The notes: a model not told the origin generated them from the letters alone. 64,000 bases of DNA from Streptomyces adelaidensis (GCF_016598475.1 NZ_JAEMUX010000039.1:1-64000); one strand, 5' to 3'; positions 50,913-60,005 are shown, counted from the stretch's first letter. A program made the numbers and translations.

Positions 50913-52343
50913 GTGAGTGACACCCCATTCGGATTCGGCCTTCCGCCGGAGGAGCCGGACGACGGCGACGAGGGCAAGAAGAAGGACCAGGAGAGCGGTG
51001 GTGGTCAGGGACCGGCCAACCCGTTCGGCTTCGGGTTTCCCGGGGCCGGCGGACCCGGCGCCGACAATCCGTTCGCCGCGATGTTCGGTTCCATGAACCC
51101 CACCGACCTGGGCGCCGCCTTCCAGCAGCTGGGCCAGATGCTCTCGTACGAGGGCGGCCCGGTGAACTGGGACATGGCCAAGCAGATCGCCCGCCAGACG
51201 GTCTCCCAGGGGACCGCCGACGGCACTAAGGACGCGAGTGTCGGCCCCGCCGAGCGCACCGCGGTCGAGGAGGCCGTCCGCCTGGCCGACCTCTGGCTGG
51301 ACGACGCGACGTCCCTGCCGTCCGGCGCCGGCAGCGCCGTGGCGTGGAGCCGCGCGGAGTGGGTGGAGGCGACCCTGCCCGCCTGGAAGGAGCTCGTCGA
51401 CCCGGTGGCCGAGCGCGTCGGCGGCGCCATGGGCGACATCCTGCCGGAGGAGATGCAGGCCATGGCCGGCCCGCTGATCGGCATGATGAAGTCGATGGGC
51501 GGCGCCATGTTCGGGCAGCAGATCGGGCAGGCCGTGGGCGTGCTCGCGGGCGAGGTCGTCGGCTCCACCGACGTCGGCCTGCCGCTCGGCCCGGCCGGCA
51601 AGGCCGCGCTGCTGCCGCTGAACGTGGAGGCGTTCGGCAAGGACCTGGGCGTGGGCAAGGACGAGGTGCGGCTCTACCTGGCGCTGCGCGAGGCCGCCCA
51701 CCAGCGGCTCTTCGCCCATGTGCCGTGGCTGCGCTCGCACCTGTTCGGCGCGGTCGAGGGCTACGCGCGCGGGATCAAGGTCGACACGGCCAAGCTGGAG
51801 GACGTGGTCGGCCAGTTCGACCCGCAGAATCCCGAGGAACTGCAGCAGGCCCTCCAGCAGGGCATGTTCCAGCCGGAGGACACCCCGGAGCAGAAGGCCG
51901 CCCTGGCCCGTCTGGAGACGGCTCTGGCGCTGGTCGAGGGCTGGGTGGACGCGGTGGTGCACGCCGCCGCGAAGCCGCGGCTGTCGTCCGCCGACGCCCT
52001 CCGCGAGACGCTGCGCCGCCGCCGCGCCACCGGCGGCCCGGCCGAGCAGACCTTCGCCACACTGATCGGCCTGGAGCTGCGCCCGCGCCGCCTGCGTGAC
52101 GCCTCCCGTCTGTGGGCGTCCCTCACGGACGCGCGCGGCGTCGACGGCCGCGACGCCCTGTGGGCCCACCCGGACATGCTGCCCACCGCCTCCGACCTGG
52201 ACGACCCGGACGGCTTCGTGCACCGCGAGCAGCTGGACTTCTCCGAGCTGGACAAGATGCTCGGCGAGGCCGCGTCCGGTTCCACCGAGAAGCCCGACCC
52301 GAAGAAGCCCGACCTGAAGAAGAAGGACGACGACACCGAGTGA
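50913..52343 (+). CDS. Zincin-like metalloprotease/hydrolase (zincin_2 type)
   Basis: 476-aa protein of an actinobacteria-specific family, annotated as zinc-dependent metalloprotease or putative hydrolase. A Gly/Pro/Phe-rich N-terminus (FGFGLPPEEPDD, GFGFPGAGG, NPFAAMFG) precedes a helical domain. The putative metal site is LALREAAHQRLFAHVPWLRSHL. A canonical HExxH is not seen, so activity is doubtful. The C-terminus is lysine/aspartate-rich (KPDPKKPDLKKKDDD). The GTG at 50913 follows CCGAGGAA. It overlaps the Nudix gene by four bases. Confidence 0.82.
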   Translation: MSDTPFGFGLPPEEPDDGDEGKKKDQESGGGQGPANPFGFGFPGAGGPGADNPFAAMFGSMNPTDLGAAFQQLGQMLSYEGGPVNWDMAKQIARQTVSQGTADGTKDASVGPAERTAVEEAVRLADLWLDDATSLPSGAGSAVAWSRAEWVEATLPAWKELVDPVAERVGGAMGDILPEEMQAMAGPLIGMMKSMGGAMFGQQIGQAVGVLAGEVVGSTDVGLPLGPAGKAALLPLNVEAFGKDLGVGKDEVRLYLALREAAHQRLFAHVPWLRSHLFGAVEGYARGIKVDTAKLEDVVGQFDPQNPEELQQALQQGMFQPEDTPEQKAALARLETALALVEGWVDAVVHAAAKPRLSSADALRETLRRRRATGGPAEQTFATLIGLELRPRRLRDASRLWASLTDARGVDGRDALWAHPDMLPTASDLDDPDGFVHREQLDFSELDKMLGEAASGSTEKPDPKKPDLKKKDDDTE

Positions 52344-52855
52344 GCCTGCACGACGACGCGGTCCTCGTACTGAAGAGCTACGAGGACCAGGCCGAGCTGC
52401 GCCAGGCGTACCTCGACCACCTGGCGGCCCACCCGGACGGCATGTGGAAGGCCTGCGGCGACGGGCACATCACGGCCAGCGGCCTGGTGATCGATCCCGA
52501 GCACGGCCGGGTGCTGCTCACCCTGCATAAAAAGTTGCGCATGTGGCTCCAGATGGGTGGTCACTGCGAGCCCGAGGACACGACCCTCGCGGGCTCGGCC
52601 CTGCGCGAGGCGACGGAGGAGTCCGGCATCGCGGGCCTGACGCTCCTGCGGGGCGGTCCGGTCCGCCTCGACCGCCACCACACCCCGTGCGCCTGGCATC
52701 TGGACGTCCAGTACGCGGCCCTCGCCCCGGCCGGAGCCGTGGAGGCCATCAGCGACGAGTCGCTCGACCTGCGCTGGTTCCCGTACGACGAGGTGGCGAC
52801 CGTGGCCGACGAGTCGGTCGTACGGCTGCTGGAGGCCACACGGGCACAGCTCTGA
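52340..52855 (+). CDS. Nudix hydrolase
   Basis: 171-aa Nudix protein that hydrolyses a nucleoside diphosphate linked to some moiety. The Nudix box reads GGHCEPEDTTLAGSALREATEESGI, agreeing with Gx5Ex5(UA)xREx2EExGU except for one extra-long spacer. An N-terminal extension (SYEDQAELRQAYLDHLAAHPDGMW) is shared by many actinobacterial members. It starts at GTG overlapping the zincin stop (GTGA), so the two are made from one transcript. The specific substrate is unknown. Confidence 0.9.
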   Translation: MSLHDDAVLVLKSYEDQAELRQAYLDHLAAHPDGMWKACGDGHITASGLVIDPEHGRVLLTLHKKLRMWLQMGGHCEPEDTTLAGSALREATEESGIAGLTLLRGGPVRLDRHHTPCAWHLDVQYAALAPAGAVEAISDESLDLRWFPYDEVATVADESVVRLLEATRAQL

Positions 52856-53015
52856 GCCGCTCTTCCGTGTGGCGTCGGCCCTCGATCGGCGTGGAGCCGA
52901 GGGGCTGTGGGGAGGCCCCCGCCGGGGGGACGGACGCGGTAAGGGGCGACCGCAATGGCGGTCGCCCCTTACACCTGCTCGGAACACCTGCTCGGAACTG
53001 ATCCCACGCGGGTGA

Positions 53016-53768
53016 TCAGTTGCGGCTGCCCCCGAGCGAGTTGCCGCTCAGCCCGCCGGAGCCCACGCCGAACTGTCCGAGCACCCCCGACGTGCGCAGA
53101 TGTTGCGGCGGCAGCAGCTCGCTGGGCTGGACCAGGACGTGCCCGGTGCCCCCGAAGTGCATCTCCCAGCCCTCACCGGTGGAGCCCCTGCGGCGCCACA
53201 CGGCGGAGGTGGAGGTCGGCGCCTGGAGCTGGGTACGCAGCGAGGTGGACCAGGCGATGACGGCGTCCGAGTCGACGCAGATGTTCTTCTCGGGGGTCAC
53301 TTCGAGGGCCAGCGGCTCGCCGGAGGTCATCAGGACGATCTTGCCGCCACCGGACAGCTCCAGGTTGTACGCCCCTGCCGAGGCCACCTCGACGGCGCTG
53401 TCCACGGCGACGATGCCGACGTTCAGCGAGCCGTCGAAGGCGAGGACGGCGGAGGAGTCGACGGTGATGCCGCGGCCGACCTCCATGATGTGCAGGTACT
53501 GCGCGAAGTTGGCGAGATACACGATCCCGTTGCCCTTGCAGCGCATGAGTTCGAGCCGCTCACCGGTCATCCGCTCGGCGTTGCGCCAGCTGCGATTGCG
53601 GTACTGACTGTCGAAGTCGACCTGTCCCTCGAAGGCGACCATGGCGCCCTGGCGGGCCAGGACGGGACTGCTGCCGATGGTCACGTCGGTCTTGAGCAGC
53701 TGCGGATTCTGCAGTGTGTAGCGCTCGGTGTGATTCACCGGGATGTGCGCGAAGAGTGTGCTGTGCAT
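53016..53768 (-). CDS. AIM24-family protein (3 of 3)
   Basis: 250 aa. A beta-rich AIM24 domain: QNPQLLKTDVTIGSSPVLARQGAMVAFEGQVDFD, GERLELMRCKGNGIVYLANFAQYLHIMEVG, ITVDSSAVLAFDGSLNVGI, NICVDSDAVIAWSTSLRTQLQ and HVLVQPSELLPP. It ends in a Gly/Ser-rich tail. The mitochondrial Aim24 and bacterial YdjI-like proteins share this double-stranded beta-helix fold. No catalytic residues are evident. It is last in a three-gene, same-strand array and 27 bp after the second member. Confidence 0.9.
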   Translation of the reverse strand: MHSTLFAHIPVNHTERYTLQNPQLLKTDVTIGSSPVLARQGAMVAFEGQVDFDSQYRNRSWRNAERMTGERLELMRCKGNGIVYLANFAQYLHIMEVGRGITVDSSAVLAFDGSLNVGIVAVDSAVEVASAGAYNLELSGGGKIVLMTSGEPLALEVTPEKNICVDSDAVIAWSTSLRTQLQAPTSTSAVWRRRGSTGEGWEMHFGGTGHVLVQPSELLPPQHLRTSGVLGQFGVGSGGLSGNSLGGSRN

Positions 53769-53795
53769 GGTGTGCTGTTCTCCTCTCAGCCCCGG

Positions 53796-54473
53796 TCAGC
53801 CACGGATCTTGAAACGGTCGCCGGTGTCCTCGCTCGGCTGGACGACCACGAAGCCCTGCCCCTTGAACCCGATCTGGAAGGCCTCCCCGCTGCCCCGGCC
53901 GATGAGCGCGCCGGCCTTGATGGTGCGGCGGGCCTTCATGTCGAGGCCGTCGGTCCAGGCGATCAGCGCGTCCGGGTCGACGTAGGTCTCCCGTTCGCCG
54001 CAGTCGAGGGAGATCGGCACGCCCCGGCTGACCAGGGCGACCCATCCGGTGCCGCGGATCACGAGGTTGGTCAGGCCGGAGCCGGAGAGCTTGGCGAGGC
54101 CCTTGACCGGCTCGATGGTGAGCTGGAGGGAGGCGTCGCAGGCCAGCAGGGTGGGGCCGTTGACGGACAGCGCCTCGTTGTTCAGGTGCAGGATCAGGAC
54201 GTCACCGCCGTAGTCGGCGAGGTACAGGTCCCCGTCGCCCCGGCAGAGCATCAGCTTGCCGCCCTCGCCGCTGACCATCTCCTCCGCGCTCCGGCGCAGG
54301 GTGGCGGGCGGCCCGTCGAACTGTACGTAGCCGTCGTACGCGATCATCGAGCCGGCCTTGGCCAGGAGGTCCTGGCCGGTGGCCATGGTGACCTTGAGCG
54401 TCTTAGAGCTGTGCACTCCCATACGGATGCCGGTGGACGCGGAGCGGTGGGCGTTGAGTGTCTGGAGGTCCAT
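53796..54473 (-). CDS. AIM24-family protein (2 of 3)
   Basis: 225 aa, one AIM24 domain with little else: KVTMATGQDLLAKAGSMIAYDGYVQFDG, GEGGKLMLCRGDGDLYLADYGGDVLILHLNN, LSVNGPTLLACDASLQLTIEPVKG, ETYVDPDALIAWTDGLDMKARRTIKAG and GFVVVQPSED. The recurring VNG/VDPDALIAW-type turns match the two neighbours. The ATG at 54473 follows GGAGGTCC, 8 bp after the TerD fusion gene. Confidence 0.9.
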   Translation of the reverse strand: MDLQTLNAHRSASTGIRMGVHSSKTLKVTMATGQDLLAKAGSMIAYDGYVQFDGPPATLRRSAEEMVSGEGGKLMLCRGDGDLYLADYGGDVLILHLNNEALSVNGPTLLACDASLQLTIEPVKGLAKLSGSGLTNLVIRGTGWVALVSRGVPISLDCGERETYVDPDALIAWTDGLDMKARRTIKAGALIGRGSGEAFQIGFKGQGFVVVQPSEDTGDRFKIRG

Positions 54474-54481
54474 GCTCTGCC

Positions 54482-56050
54482 TCACACCTCGAAGGGCTGG
54501 ACGACGACGAAGTTGCCGGGGGCACCGCGGAACTGGAGGTTGACGGCCTCCTGGGTCTGCCGGGCGTACCCCGAGCGGCGCAACCTCAGCGAGGTCGTGG
54601 TGACGGCCTGCGCGCCGGCGGACCAGGCGATGACGGCGTTGCCGTCGACGTAGGTGGCCGGGCCGACGGGCAGGACGACGGGAATGCCGCGCGTCTTGAC
54701 GACGACTGCTCCCGTGCCGGAGAAGAGCATGCTGAACAGTCCGCCGCCGGGCAGACCGGCGCCCTCGATACGGCGGATCTCGGTGTCGAGCGCCTCGTCG
54801 AAGGCGAGGACACCGCGCGCGCTGGTGTAGAGCTGCTCGTTCTCCAGGCGGATGACGAACAGGTGGCTGCCCTCGTCGGCCAGGAACACCTCGCCGTCTC
54901 CGGAACAGCGCATCAGGGCCATGCCCTGGCCGGTGAGCTGCCCCGTCAACTTGCCGAGCAGGCCGGAACCCTTGTGGGCGAAGTCGATGTCGCCCTGGTA
55001 GGCGACCATGCTGCCCTGCTTGGCCAGGATGTTGGCGCCCTTGGTGAGCGTCGTCCGCACGAGCTGCGGGTTCTGCTCGGTCCAACGGTCACCGACGGGT
55101 GCCTCGGAGTACTTCGTCAGGACGACGCGCAGCCCCGCCTCCGGGGGCACGGGCGCGAGCGCCGTGGCGCCTGCGAAGGGCTGAGCCTGTCCCGGGAAGG
55201 CCGCGGGGGCACCCGGTGGCGTGAACGGGCCGCCCTGGGGCGCAGCACCGGGAGGCGTGAAAGGCCCACCCTGCGGCGGGGCGCCGGGCGGGGTGAAGGG
55301 GCCGCCCTGCGGCCCAGGTGCGGGTGCGGGCGGGGCCGGGGGCGGGAAGGCGCCGCCGGGCGGGGTGTTCAGCGGCGCGACGATGGTCGGCGCGGCATGC
55401 ACGGCGGGCGAGGGCGCCGGAGCCGGTGCGGGCACCGGGGCGGCAGGCGCGCCGAACGCGGGCGGGGCGAAGCCGGGCGCGCCGTCGCCCTGCGGCTGCT
55501 GCGGTACGGGGGCGGGCTCCTCCTCGGCGACCTCGCCGCCGAAGTTCTTCAGCAGCGCGTCGAGGCCGCCGTCGAAACCCTGTCCGACGGCCGCGAACCG
55601 CCATACGTCCTTCACATAGAAGTCGCCCAGCATCACGGCGCGCTCGGTGGAGAACTCGGAGCCGTCGAACGGGTACCGGGCCACCTCCTCGCCGCCCGCG
55701 ACGATACGGACGTAACCGGGCGCGATCTGCGACATCTGCCCGTCGCCGTCGATCGTCGCCGTGAAGGACAGCTTCTGGATCTGCGACGGGATCCTGTCGA
55801 GCGTGACGCGGAAGGACTCCGTGTCACCCGACTGGGCCCCCAGGAGCTGGATCGACTCCTCAGGGGTCTTCGGCTGGTTGAAGAAGATGAAGTAACGGTC
55901 GTCCGAGAGCCGCTCGTCGGCATCCAGGCCGAAGCAGCTGATGTCGAAGCTCAGCCCGGGGGCGGAGATCTGCACGCCCACGTACAGATCCGTACCCGCG
56001 GTGAGATCACTGATCTTGGCCTTGTGGCCGCGTTGGAATTCCCTGCCCAT
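54482..56050 (-). CDS. TerD-AIM24 fusion protein (1 of 3)
   Basis: 522 aa in three parts. Residues ~1-185 are a TerD-type calcium-binding domain (GREFQRGHKAKISDLTAGTDLYVGVQ, DADERLSDDRYFIFFNQPKTPEESIQLL, MLGDFYVKDVWRFAAVGQGFDGGL). Residues ~200-330 are a Pro/Ala/Gly linker with three QGGPFTPPGA repeats. Residues ~335-522 are an AIM24 domain (LTKGANILAKQGSMVAYQGDIDF, TYVDGNAVIAWSAGAQAVT, FVVVQPFEV). TerD proteins are linked to tellurite and membrane stress; the AIM24 part has no known activity. It starts at ATG 56050 (MGREFQRG). It is the first gene of the array and divergent from nothing close; the YgjP gene lies upstream on the same strand. Confidence 0.88.
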   Translation of the reverse strand: MGREFQRGHKAKISDLTAGTDLYVGVQISAPGLSFDISCFGLDADERLSDDRYFIFFNQPKTPEESIQLLGAQSGDTESFRVTLDRIPSQIQKLSFTATIDGDGQMSQIAPGYVRIVAGGEEVARYPFDGSEFSTERAVMLGDFYVKDVWRFAAVGQGFDGGLDALLKNFGGEVAEEEPAPVPQQPQGDGAPGFAPPAFGAPAAPVPAPAPAPSPAVHAAPTIVAPLNTPPGGAFPPPAPPAPAPGPQGGPFTPPGAPPQGGPFTPPGAAPQGGPFTPPGAPAAFPGQAQPFAGATALAPVPPEAGLRVVLTKYSEAPVGDRWTEQNPQLVRTTLTKGANILAKQGSMVAYQGDIDFAHKGSGLLGKLTGQLTGQGMALMRCSGDGEVFLADEGSHLFVIRLENEQLYTSARGVLAFDEALDTEIRRIEGAGLPGGGLFSMLFSGTGAVVVKTRGIPVVLPVGPATYVDGNAVIAWSAGAQAVTTTSLRLRRSGYARQTQEAVNLQFRGAPGNFVVVQPFEV

Positions 56051-56281
56051 GCGTAACGACCGTCCCCCATCCCGAAAGTGAGTACGCCTGCGAGCGCGTC
56101 GCGCCAGGCTAACCGCAAAGTCCTGAGGCGTACGAGGCTGGTACAGAGCCGGTACAAAAACGCGACTTCGCCTACCAAGCTCCACGAAAGGGCACGCGCG
56201 CGTGAGGGGACCGTTTCGCATCGCTCGGCCTCAGGCCCGCAGGTCGCGACCGGTCTCCGGGTGGCCGGCCGCGCGGTGGTG

Positions 56282-56878
56282 TCACTCGTCGCGCGCGGCC
56301 GGCGGATGCGGCAGCCGGTCGGCGGCAACCACCCCTTCGAGGTAGCCGCGAGCGCGCTCGGTACGTGGATAGGCCTCCAGCAGCTGCCAGAAACGTGGCC
56401 CATGACCGGGTACGAGGAGGTGTGCGAGTTCGTGGAGGAGGACGTAGTCGACGACGTACTCGGGCATGCCCTGCAGCCGGTGCGAAAGGCGGATGCTGCC
56501 CTCGGCCGGGGTGCACGATCCCCAGCGGGTGTTCTGGTTGGTGACCCAGCGGACCGAGGTCGGCCGGGCCCGACCGCCGAAGTACTGGTCCGAGAGCCGG
56601 GCGGCGCGCTCCGCCAGCTCGGCGTCGCCGAGGAGCCGTTTGCTTTCCTGCGCGGCCAGCTTGTCGAGCATGACGCTCACCCAGCGCTGCTCCTCCGCCT
56701 CGGACATCCGAGCGGGGATGAGCACGACGGTGCGATCGCCCTCTCGATACGCGGAGACCGTTCTGCGCCGTCGCGCGCTCCTGCGGACCTCGATCGCGCT
56801 CGCCCCCGAGCCGCTTGGCGGCTGGCTCGTCGTGCTGCGCTGTGGCTTTCCGGCGCGGTGCAGTGGGTCGGCGGGCAC
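56282..56878 (-). CDS. YgjP/M48-like zinc metallopeptidase
   Basis: 198 aa of the YgjP (DUF45)-type metalloprotease group. VDYVLLHELAHLLVPGHGPRFWQLLEAYPRTERARGYLEG carries HExxH (HELAH), a third His in the GHGPRFW motif, and the downstream family stretch. The upstream part (WVTNQNTRWGSCTPAEGSIRLSHRL) contains RWGSC, typical of the family. The N-terminal 40 residues are basic. There is no signal peptide, so it is cytoplasmic. The GTG start at 56878 is the only clear in-frame option. Confidence 0.88.
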   Translation of the reverse strand: MPADPLHRAGKPQRSTTSQPPSGSGASAIEVRRSARRRRTVSAYREGDRTVVLIPARMSEAEEQRWVSVMLDKLAAQESKRLLGDAELAERAARLSDQYFGGRARPTSVRWVTNQNTRWGSCTPAEGSIRLSHRLQGMPEYVVDYVLLHELAHLLVPGHGPRFWQLLEAYPRTERARGYLEGVVAADRLPHPPAARDE

Positions 56879-57096
56879 GCCCCGACGTTACCCGCTGCAC
56901 ACGGGGGAAGTCCCGCCTCTGGGACGGTTCGATATCGATCCGCACTCCGAGCGCCTGATTTGTACGACGAATGCCGTCACCTGTGGACAACTCTCGACAC
57001 CCTCCGTCGCGGTCCGTACATGCTGGCACTCGTCGGCGGACCAGGCACTCGCACCGTCGACACACGGGGACCTATTTCTGGCTACGGGGGCCGATC

Positions 57097-58362
57097 ATGC
57101 ATCCGATGGTGAAGCCCGCGCTCCGGCGCGGCTGGCGGGATCTCAACACTGTGCAGTTCGGTCTGGCGCCGGCGCACGCCATGGTGCTGGGACCGATGGA
57201 CACGGCGACTGGCAGCTTCCTCGCACTGCTCGACGGCACACGCGGGCTGCCGCTTCTGCGCGACGAGGGGCGCCGCATGGGCTTGCCGGACGGTCATGTG
57301 GACGGGCTGGTGGACCGGCTGGCCCGGTCCGGTCTGCTGGACGACGCGACGGGCGGCGGCCCGGCCGCGGACGACCTGCGCGGCAAACCCGCGGTCCTGG
57401 ACCGACTGCGCCCGGACGCCGCCACGCTCTCGCTGGTCGCCTGCGCGCCGGGCGATGCCATGCAGCTTCTGGCCGCCCGCCGCTCACTGAGAGTGCAGGT
57501 ACGGGGCGCGGGGCGGGTCGGGGCGGTGCTCGCCTCCTTGTTGTCGGGTGCCGGTGTCGGTGAGGTCGATGTGCGCGATGTCGGCCGGGTCGAGCCCTGG
57601 GACGTGACGCCGGGTGGTCTGCCCGCCGAGTCGATCGGCGAGCGCAGGGACATGGCCGCGCGCCGGGCCGCACGCCACGCGGCGCCCGACCGCCCGCCCC
57701 GGCGCCGTCGCGGACCTCAGGCGCCCGCGGACCCGGCCGAGGACAGGCCGGTGAACCGTCTCCGCGAGGAGCCCGGCCACTCGCTGGTCATCCTTGCGCC
57801 ACGCGACGGAGTCGATGTCCACGCCCCCAAGCCCGGTGCCGCCGAACCGCTCATCGCCTCGGGCACACCTCATCTCTATGCCGGGGTCGTGGAGGGAACG
57901 GGGATCGTGGGCCCACTGGTCCTGCCTGGTGAGACGGGTTGCGCCGGCTGCCTCGATCAGGGGCGCGCCGACCGCGACGAGACCTGGCCGCGGCTGGTCA
58001 CACAGTGGCGTTGCGGCCGCCCTCGCCAGGTCGAGGCCTGCGATCTGGCTCTGGCCACGACCGTCGCCGGACTGGCGGCGGGCCATGCGCTCGCCTTCCT
58101 CGACGGGCAGCTGCCGTCCAGCGCGGGCGCCCGTTGGGAGGTCTCACTTCCTGGGTTCGACTGGCACGCACGCCCGGTGTGGCCGCATCCGGAATGTCCC
58201 TGCTCGGCCGCTGAAAAGGGTGCCGTCGGAAAAGGTAATGGGGAACACACCGCTAAGGACGGGGAGCCGCACGAGACAATGGCGGGGCATCAGCGGTCAA
58301 CGAGGTTGTCCCGCAAGGTACACGCGGCACGGCCTGCTGGGACTTGGAGGGCGCATGTCTGA
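57097..58362 (+). CDS. ThiF/E1-like protein, TOMM leader-binding type
   Basis: 421 aa resembling the E1-like/leader-binding proteins of thiazole/oxazole peptide (TOMM) systems. The N-terminal helical part (LNTVQFGLAPAHAMVLGPMD, LVDRLARSGLLDDA) resembles a leader-recognition winged helix. VQVRGAGRVGAVLASLLSGAGVGEVDVRDVGRVEPWDV is a ThiF nucleotide-binding fold. A CAGC pair and a later CPCS are zinc ligands. No cyclodehydratase, YcaO or precursor gene is nearby. The ATG at 57097 gives MHPMVKPALRRG. It overlaps the ABC1 kinase start by eight bases. Function is unknown outside TOMM clusters. Confidence 0.75.
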   Translation: MHPMVKPALRRGWRDLNTVQFGLAPAHAMVLGPMDTATGSFLALLDGTRGLPLLRDEGRRMGLPDGHVDGLVDRLARSGLLDDATGGGPAADDLRGKPAVLDRLRPDAATLSLVACAPGDAMQLLAARRSLRVQVRGAGRVGAVLASLLSGAGVGEVDVRDVGRVEPWDVTPGGLPAESIGERRDMAARRAARHAAPDRPPRRRRGPQAPADPAEDRPVNRLREEPGHSLVILAPRDGVDVHAPKPGAAEPLIASGTPHLYAGVVEGTGIVGPLVLPGETGCAGCLDQGRADRDETWPRLVTQWRCGRPRQVEACDLALATTVAGLAAGHALAFLDGQLPSSAGARWEVSLPGFDWHARPVWPHPECPCSAAEKGAVGKGNGEHTAKDGEPHETMAGHQRSTRLSRKVHAARPAGTWRAHV

Positions 58363-59710
58363 TCTTCCCCGGAAGGCGGTCACCCGGACCGCCAAGCTCG
58401 CCGCGCTTCCGCTCGGCATAGCAGGTCGGGCCACCTGGGGACTCGGCAAGCGAATCGTCGGCGAGTCGGCGGAGCTCGTGGGCCGGGAACTCCAGCAGCG
58501 CACGGCGGAACAGCTGTTCAAGGTCCTGGGCGAGCTGAAGGGCGGCGCGATGAAGTTCGGGCAGGCCCTGTCCGTCTTCGAGTCGGCGCTCCCCGAGGAG
58601 GTCGCGGGTCCCTACCGGGCGGCGCTGACGAAGCTCCAGGACGCGGCGCCACCGATGCCGACCCGGACGGTGCACTCCGTGCTGGAGGAGCGCATCGGGC
58701 AGGACTGGCAGGACCTGTTCCTGGAGTTCGAGGAGAAGCCGGCCGCCGCGGCCTCGATCGGCCAGGTGCACCGCGCGGTGTGGCACGACGGCCGTGCGGT
58801 CGCCGTCAAGGTGCAGTACCCGGGCGCGGGCGAGGCCCTCCTCTCCGATCTCGGCCAACTCAGCCGGTTCGCCCGGCTCCTGGGCCCGCTGATCCCCGGG
58901 ATGGACATCAAGCCGCTCATCTCGGAGCTGCGCGACCGGGTCTCCGAAGAGCTCGACTACGGCTTGGAGGCCCAGGCCCAGCAGGCGCACGCGGAGGAGT
59001 TCGCGGGCGATCCGGACGTCGTGGTCCCGGCCGTGGTGCACCAGTGCGAGCAGGTGTTGGTCACGGAGTGGATGGACGGCACCCCACTCTCGGAAGTGAT
59101 CACCGACGGCTCACAGGAGCAGCGCGACCGGGCGGGCCAACTGCTGACCCGTTTCCTCTTCTCCGGCCCGGCCCGCACCGGCCTCCTCCACGCCGACCCG
59201 CATCCGGGCAACTTCCGCCTCCTGCCGGACGACAAGCACGGCTGGCGCCTCGGCGTCCTCGACTTCGGCACGGTGGACCGCCTGCCGGGAGGCCTGCCGA
59301 CCCCCATCGGTGAGGCCCTGCGCCTGACCATCGAGGGCGAGGCTGAGGCGGTCTACGAGATGCTCCGGGCGGAAGGCTTCGTGAAGGAGTCGATAGACCT
59401 GGACCCGGACGCGGTCCTCGACTATCTGCACCCCATCATCGAACCGGTCCGGGCGGACGAGTTCGCCTTCGCCCGCGGCTGGATGCGCAGCCAGGCCGCC
59501 CGCATAGCCGACCCTCGCTCTCCCGCCCACCAATTGGGCAAACAGCTGAACCTGCCCCCGTCCTACCTGCTCATCCACCGGGTGACCCTGAGCACCATCG
59601 GCGTCCTGTGCCAACTCGGCGCGACGGTCCGCATGCGCGATGAACTGGAGGAGTGGCTGCCGGGGTTCGTCCTGGAAGAGGAGGAGAACGAGGCGGCCGC
59701 AGAGGCCTGA
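58355..59710 (+). CDS. ABC1/UbiB-family atypical kinase
   Basis: 451 aa. ABC1 motifs are complete: KxGQ signature GGAMKFGQALSVFESALPEE, Ala-rich loop AAAASIGQVHRAVWHDG, catalytic Lys in VAVKVQYPG, ExD-type SEELDYGLEA, catalytic loop HADPHPGNFRL and metal-binding DFGTVDRLP. These proteins are atypical ATPases of quinone/lipid metabolism; Streptomyces makes menaquinone, so the real substrate is open. The ATG at 58355 has TTGGAGGG five bases upstream. An 8-bp overlap with the ThiF-like gene shows an operon. Residues ~390-440 contain a C-terminal helical region near the membrane. Confidence 0.9.
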   Translation: MSDLPRKAVTRTAKLAALPLGIAGRATWGLGKRIVGESAELVGRELQQRTAEQLFKVLGELKGGAMKFGQALSVFESALPEEVAGPYRAALTKLQDAAPPMPTRTVHSVLEERIGQDWQDLFLEFEEKPAAAASIGQVHRAVWHDGRAVAVKVQYPGAGEALLSDLGQLSRFARLLGPLIPGMDIKPLISELRDRVSEELDYGLEAQAQQAHAEEFAGDPDVVVPAVVHQCEQVLVTEWMDGTPLSEVITDGSQEQRDRAGQLLTRFLFSGPARTGLLHADPHPGNFRLLPDDKHGWRLGVLDFGTVDRLPGGLPTPIGEALRLTIEGEAEAVYEMLRAEGFVKESIDLDPDAVLDYLHPIIEPVRADEFAFARGWMRSQAARIADPRSPAHQLGKQLNLPPSYLLIHRVTLSTIGVLCQLGATVRMRDELEEWLPGFVLEEEENEAAAEA

Positions 59711-59715
59711 GCGGG

Positions 59716-59925
59716 TCACCACCAGGTCGAGTCCAGCCGGCCCTCGATCGCTCTGAGGTTCTCCCGGGCGCAGGTCCCGCAGAAGTAGTGCCGTCTGCCT
59801 TTCTCCACGGAGTAGATCCACAGTGGCTGGGGCGCTTCGGCGGCGGTCCCGCAGCGGGCGCACACGAGGGTCTGGGGTTGTGCGGCGCAGCCGCTGTTGT
59901 CGCCGTCCCCGGAAAGGCTCGTCAC
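59716..59925 (-). CDS. Small zinc-ribbon protein
   Basis: 69 aa with two CxxC pairs, VCARCGT at ~22-25 and YFCGTCAREN at ~49-52, spaced as a zinc ribbon. Around them is aromatic/basic sequence (WIYSVEKGRRH) and a C-terminal IEGRLDSTWW. It is convergent with the ABC1 kinase gene, with 5 bp between stops, so no separate terminator is present. It might bind nucleic acid or a partner protein; no named family recognised. Confidence 0.82.
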   Translation of the reverse strand: MTSLSGDGDNSGCAAQPQTLVCARCGTAAEAPQPLWIYSVEKGRRHYFCGTCARENLRAIEGRLDSTWW

Positions 59926-59973
59926 GCGGCGACGATATCGCCGCGGCCGACCGATCCGTGGTCACCACACACC

Positions 59974-60005
59974 GCGGGGGCCGGTCCCTTCGGACCGGCC
60001 CCCGC
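59974..60005. terminator. Terminator-like hairpin before the wblC-linked gene
   Basis: A 14-bp perfect stem, gcgggggccggtcc/ggaccggcccccgc, with loop cttc. On the minus strand it lies 73 bp past the stop of the small gene co-transcribed with wblC, so it is the likely end of that transcript. Confidence 0.8.

Noticed and set aside
57097..58362. Complete thiazole/oxazole peptide cluster
   Set aside because: No precursor peptide, YcaO or dehydrogenase gene is nearby; only the ThiF-like protein is present.
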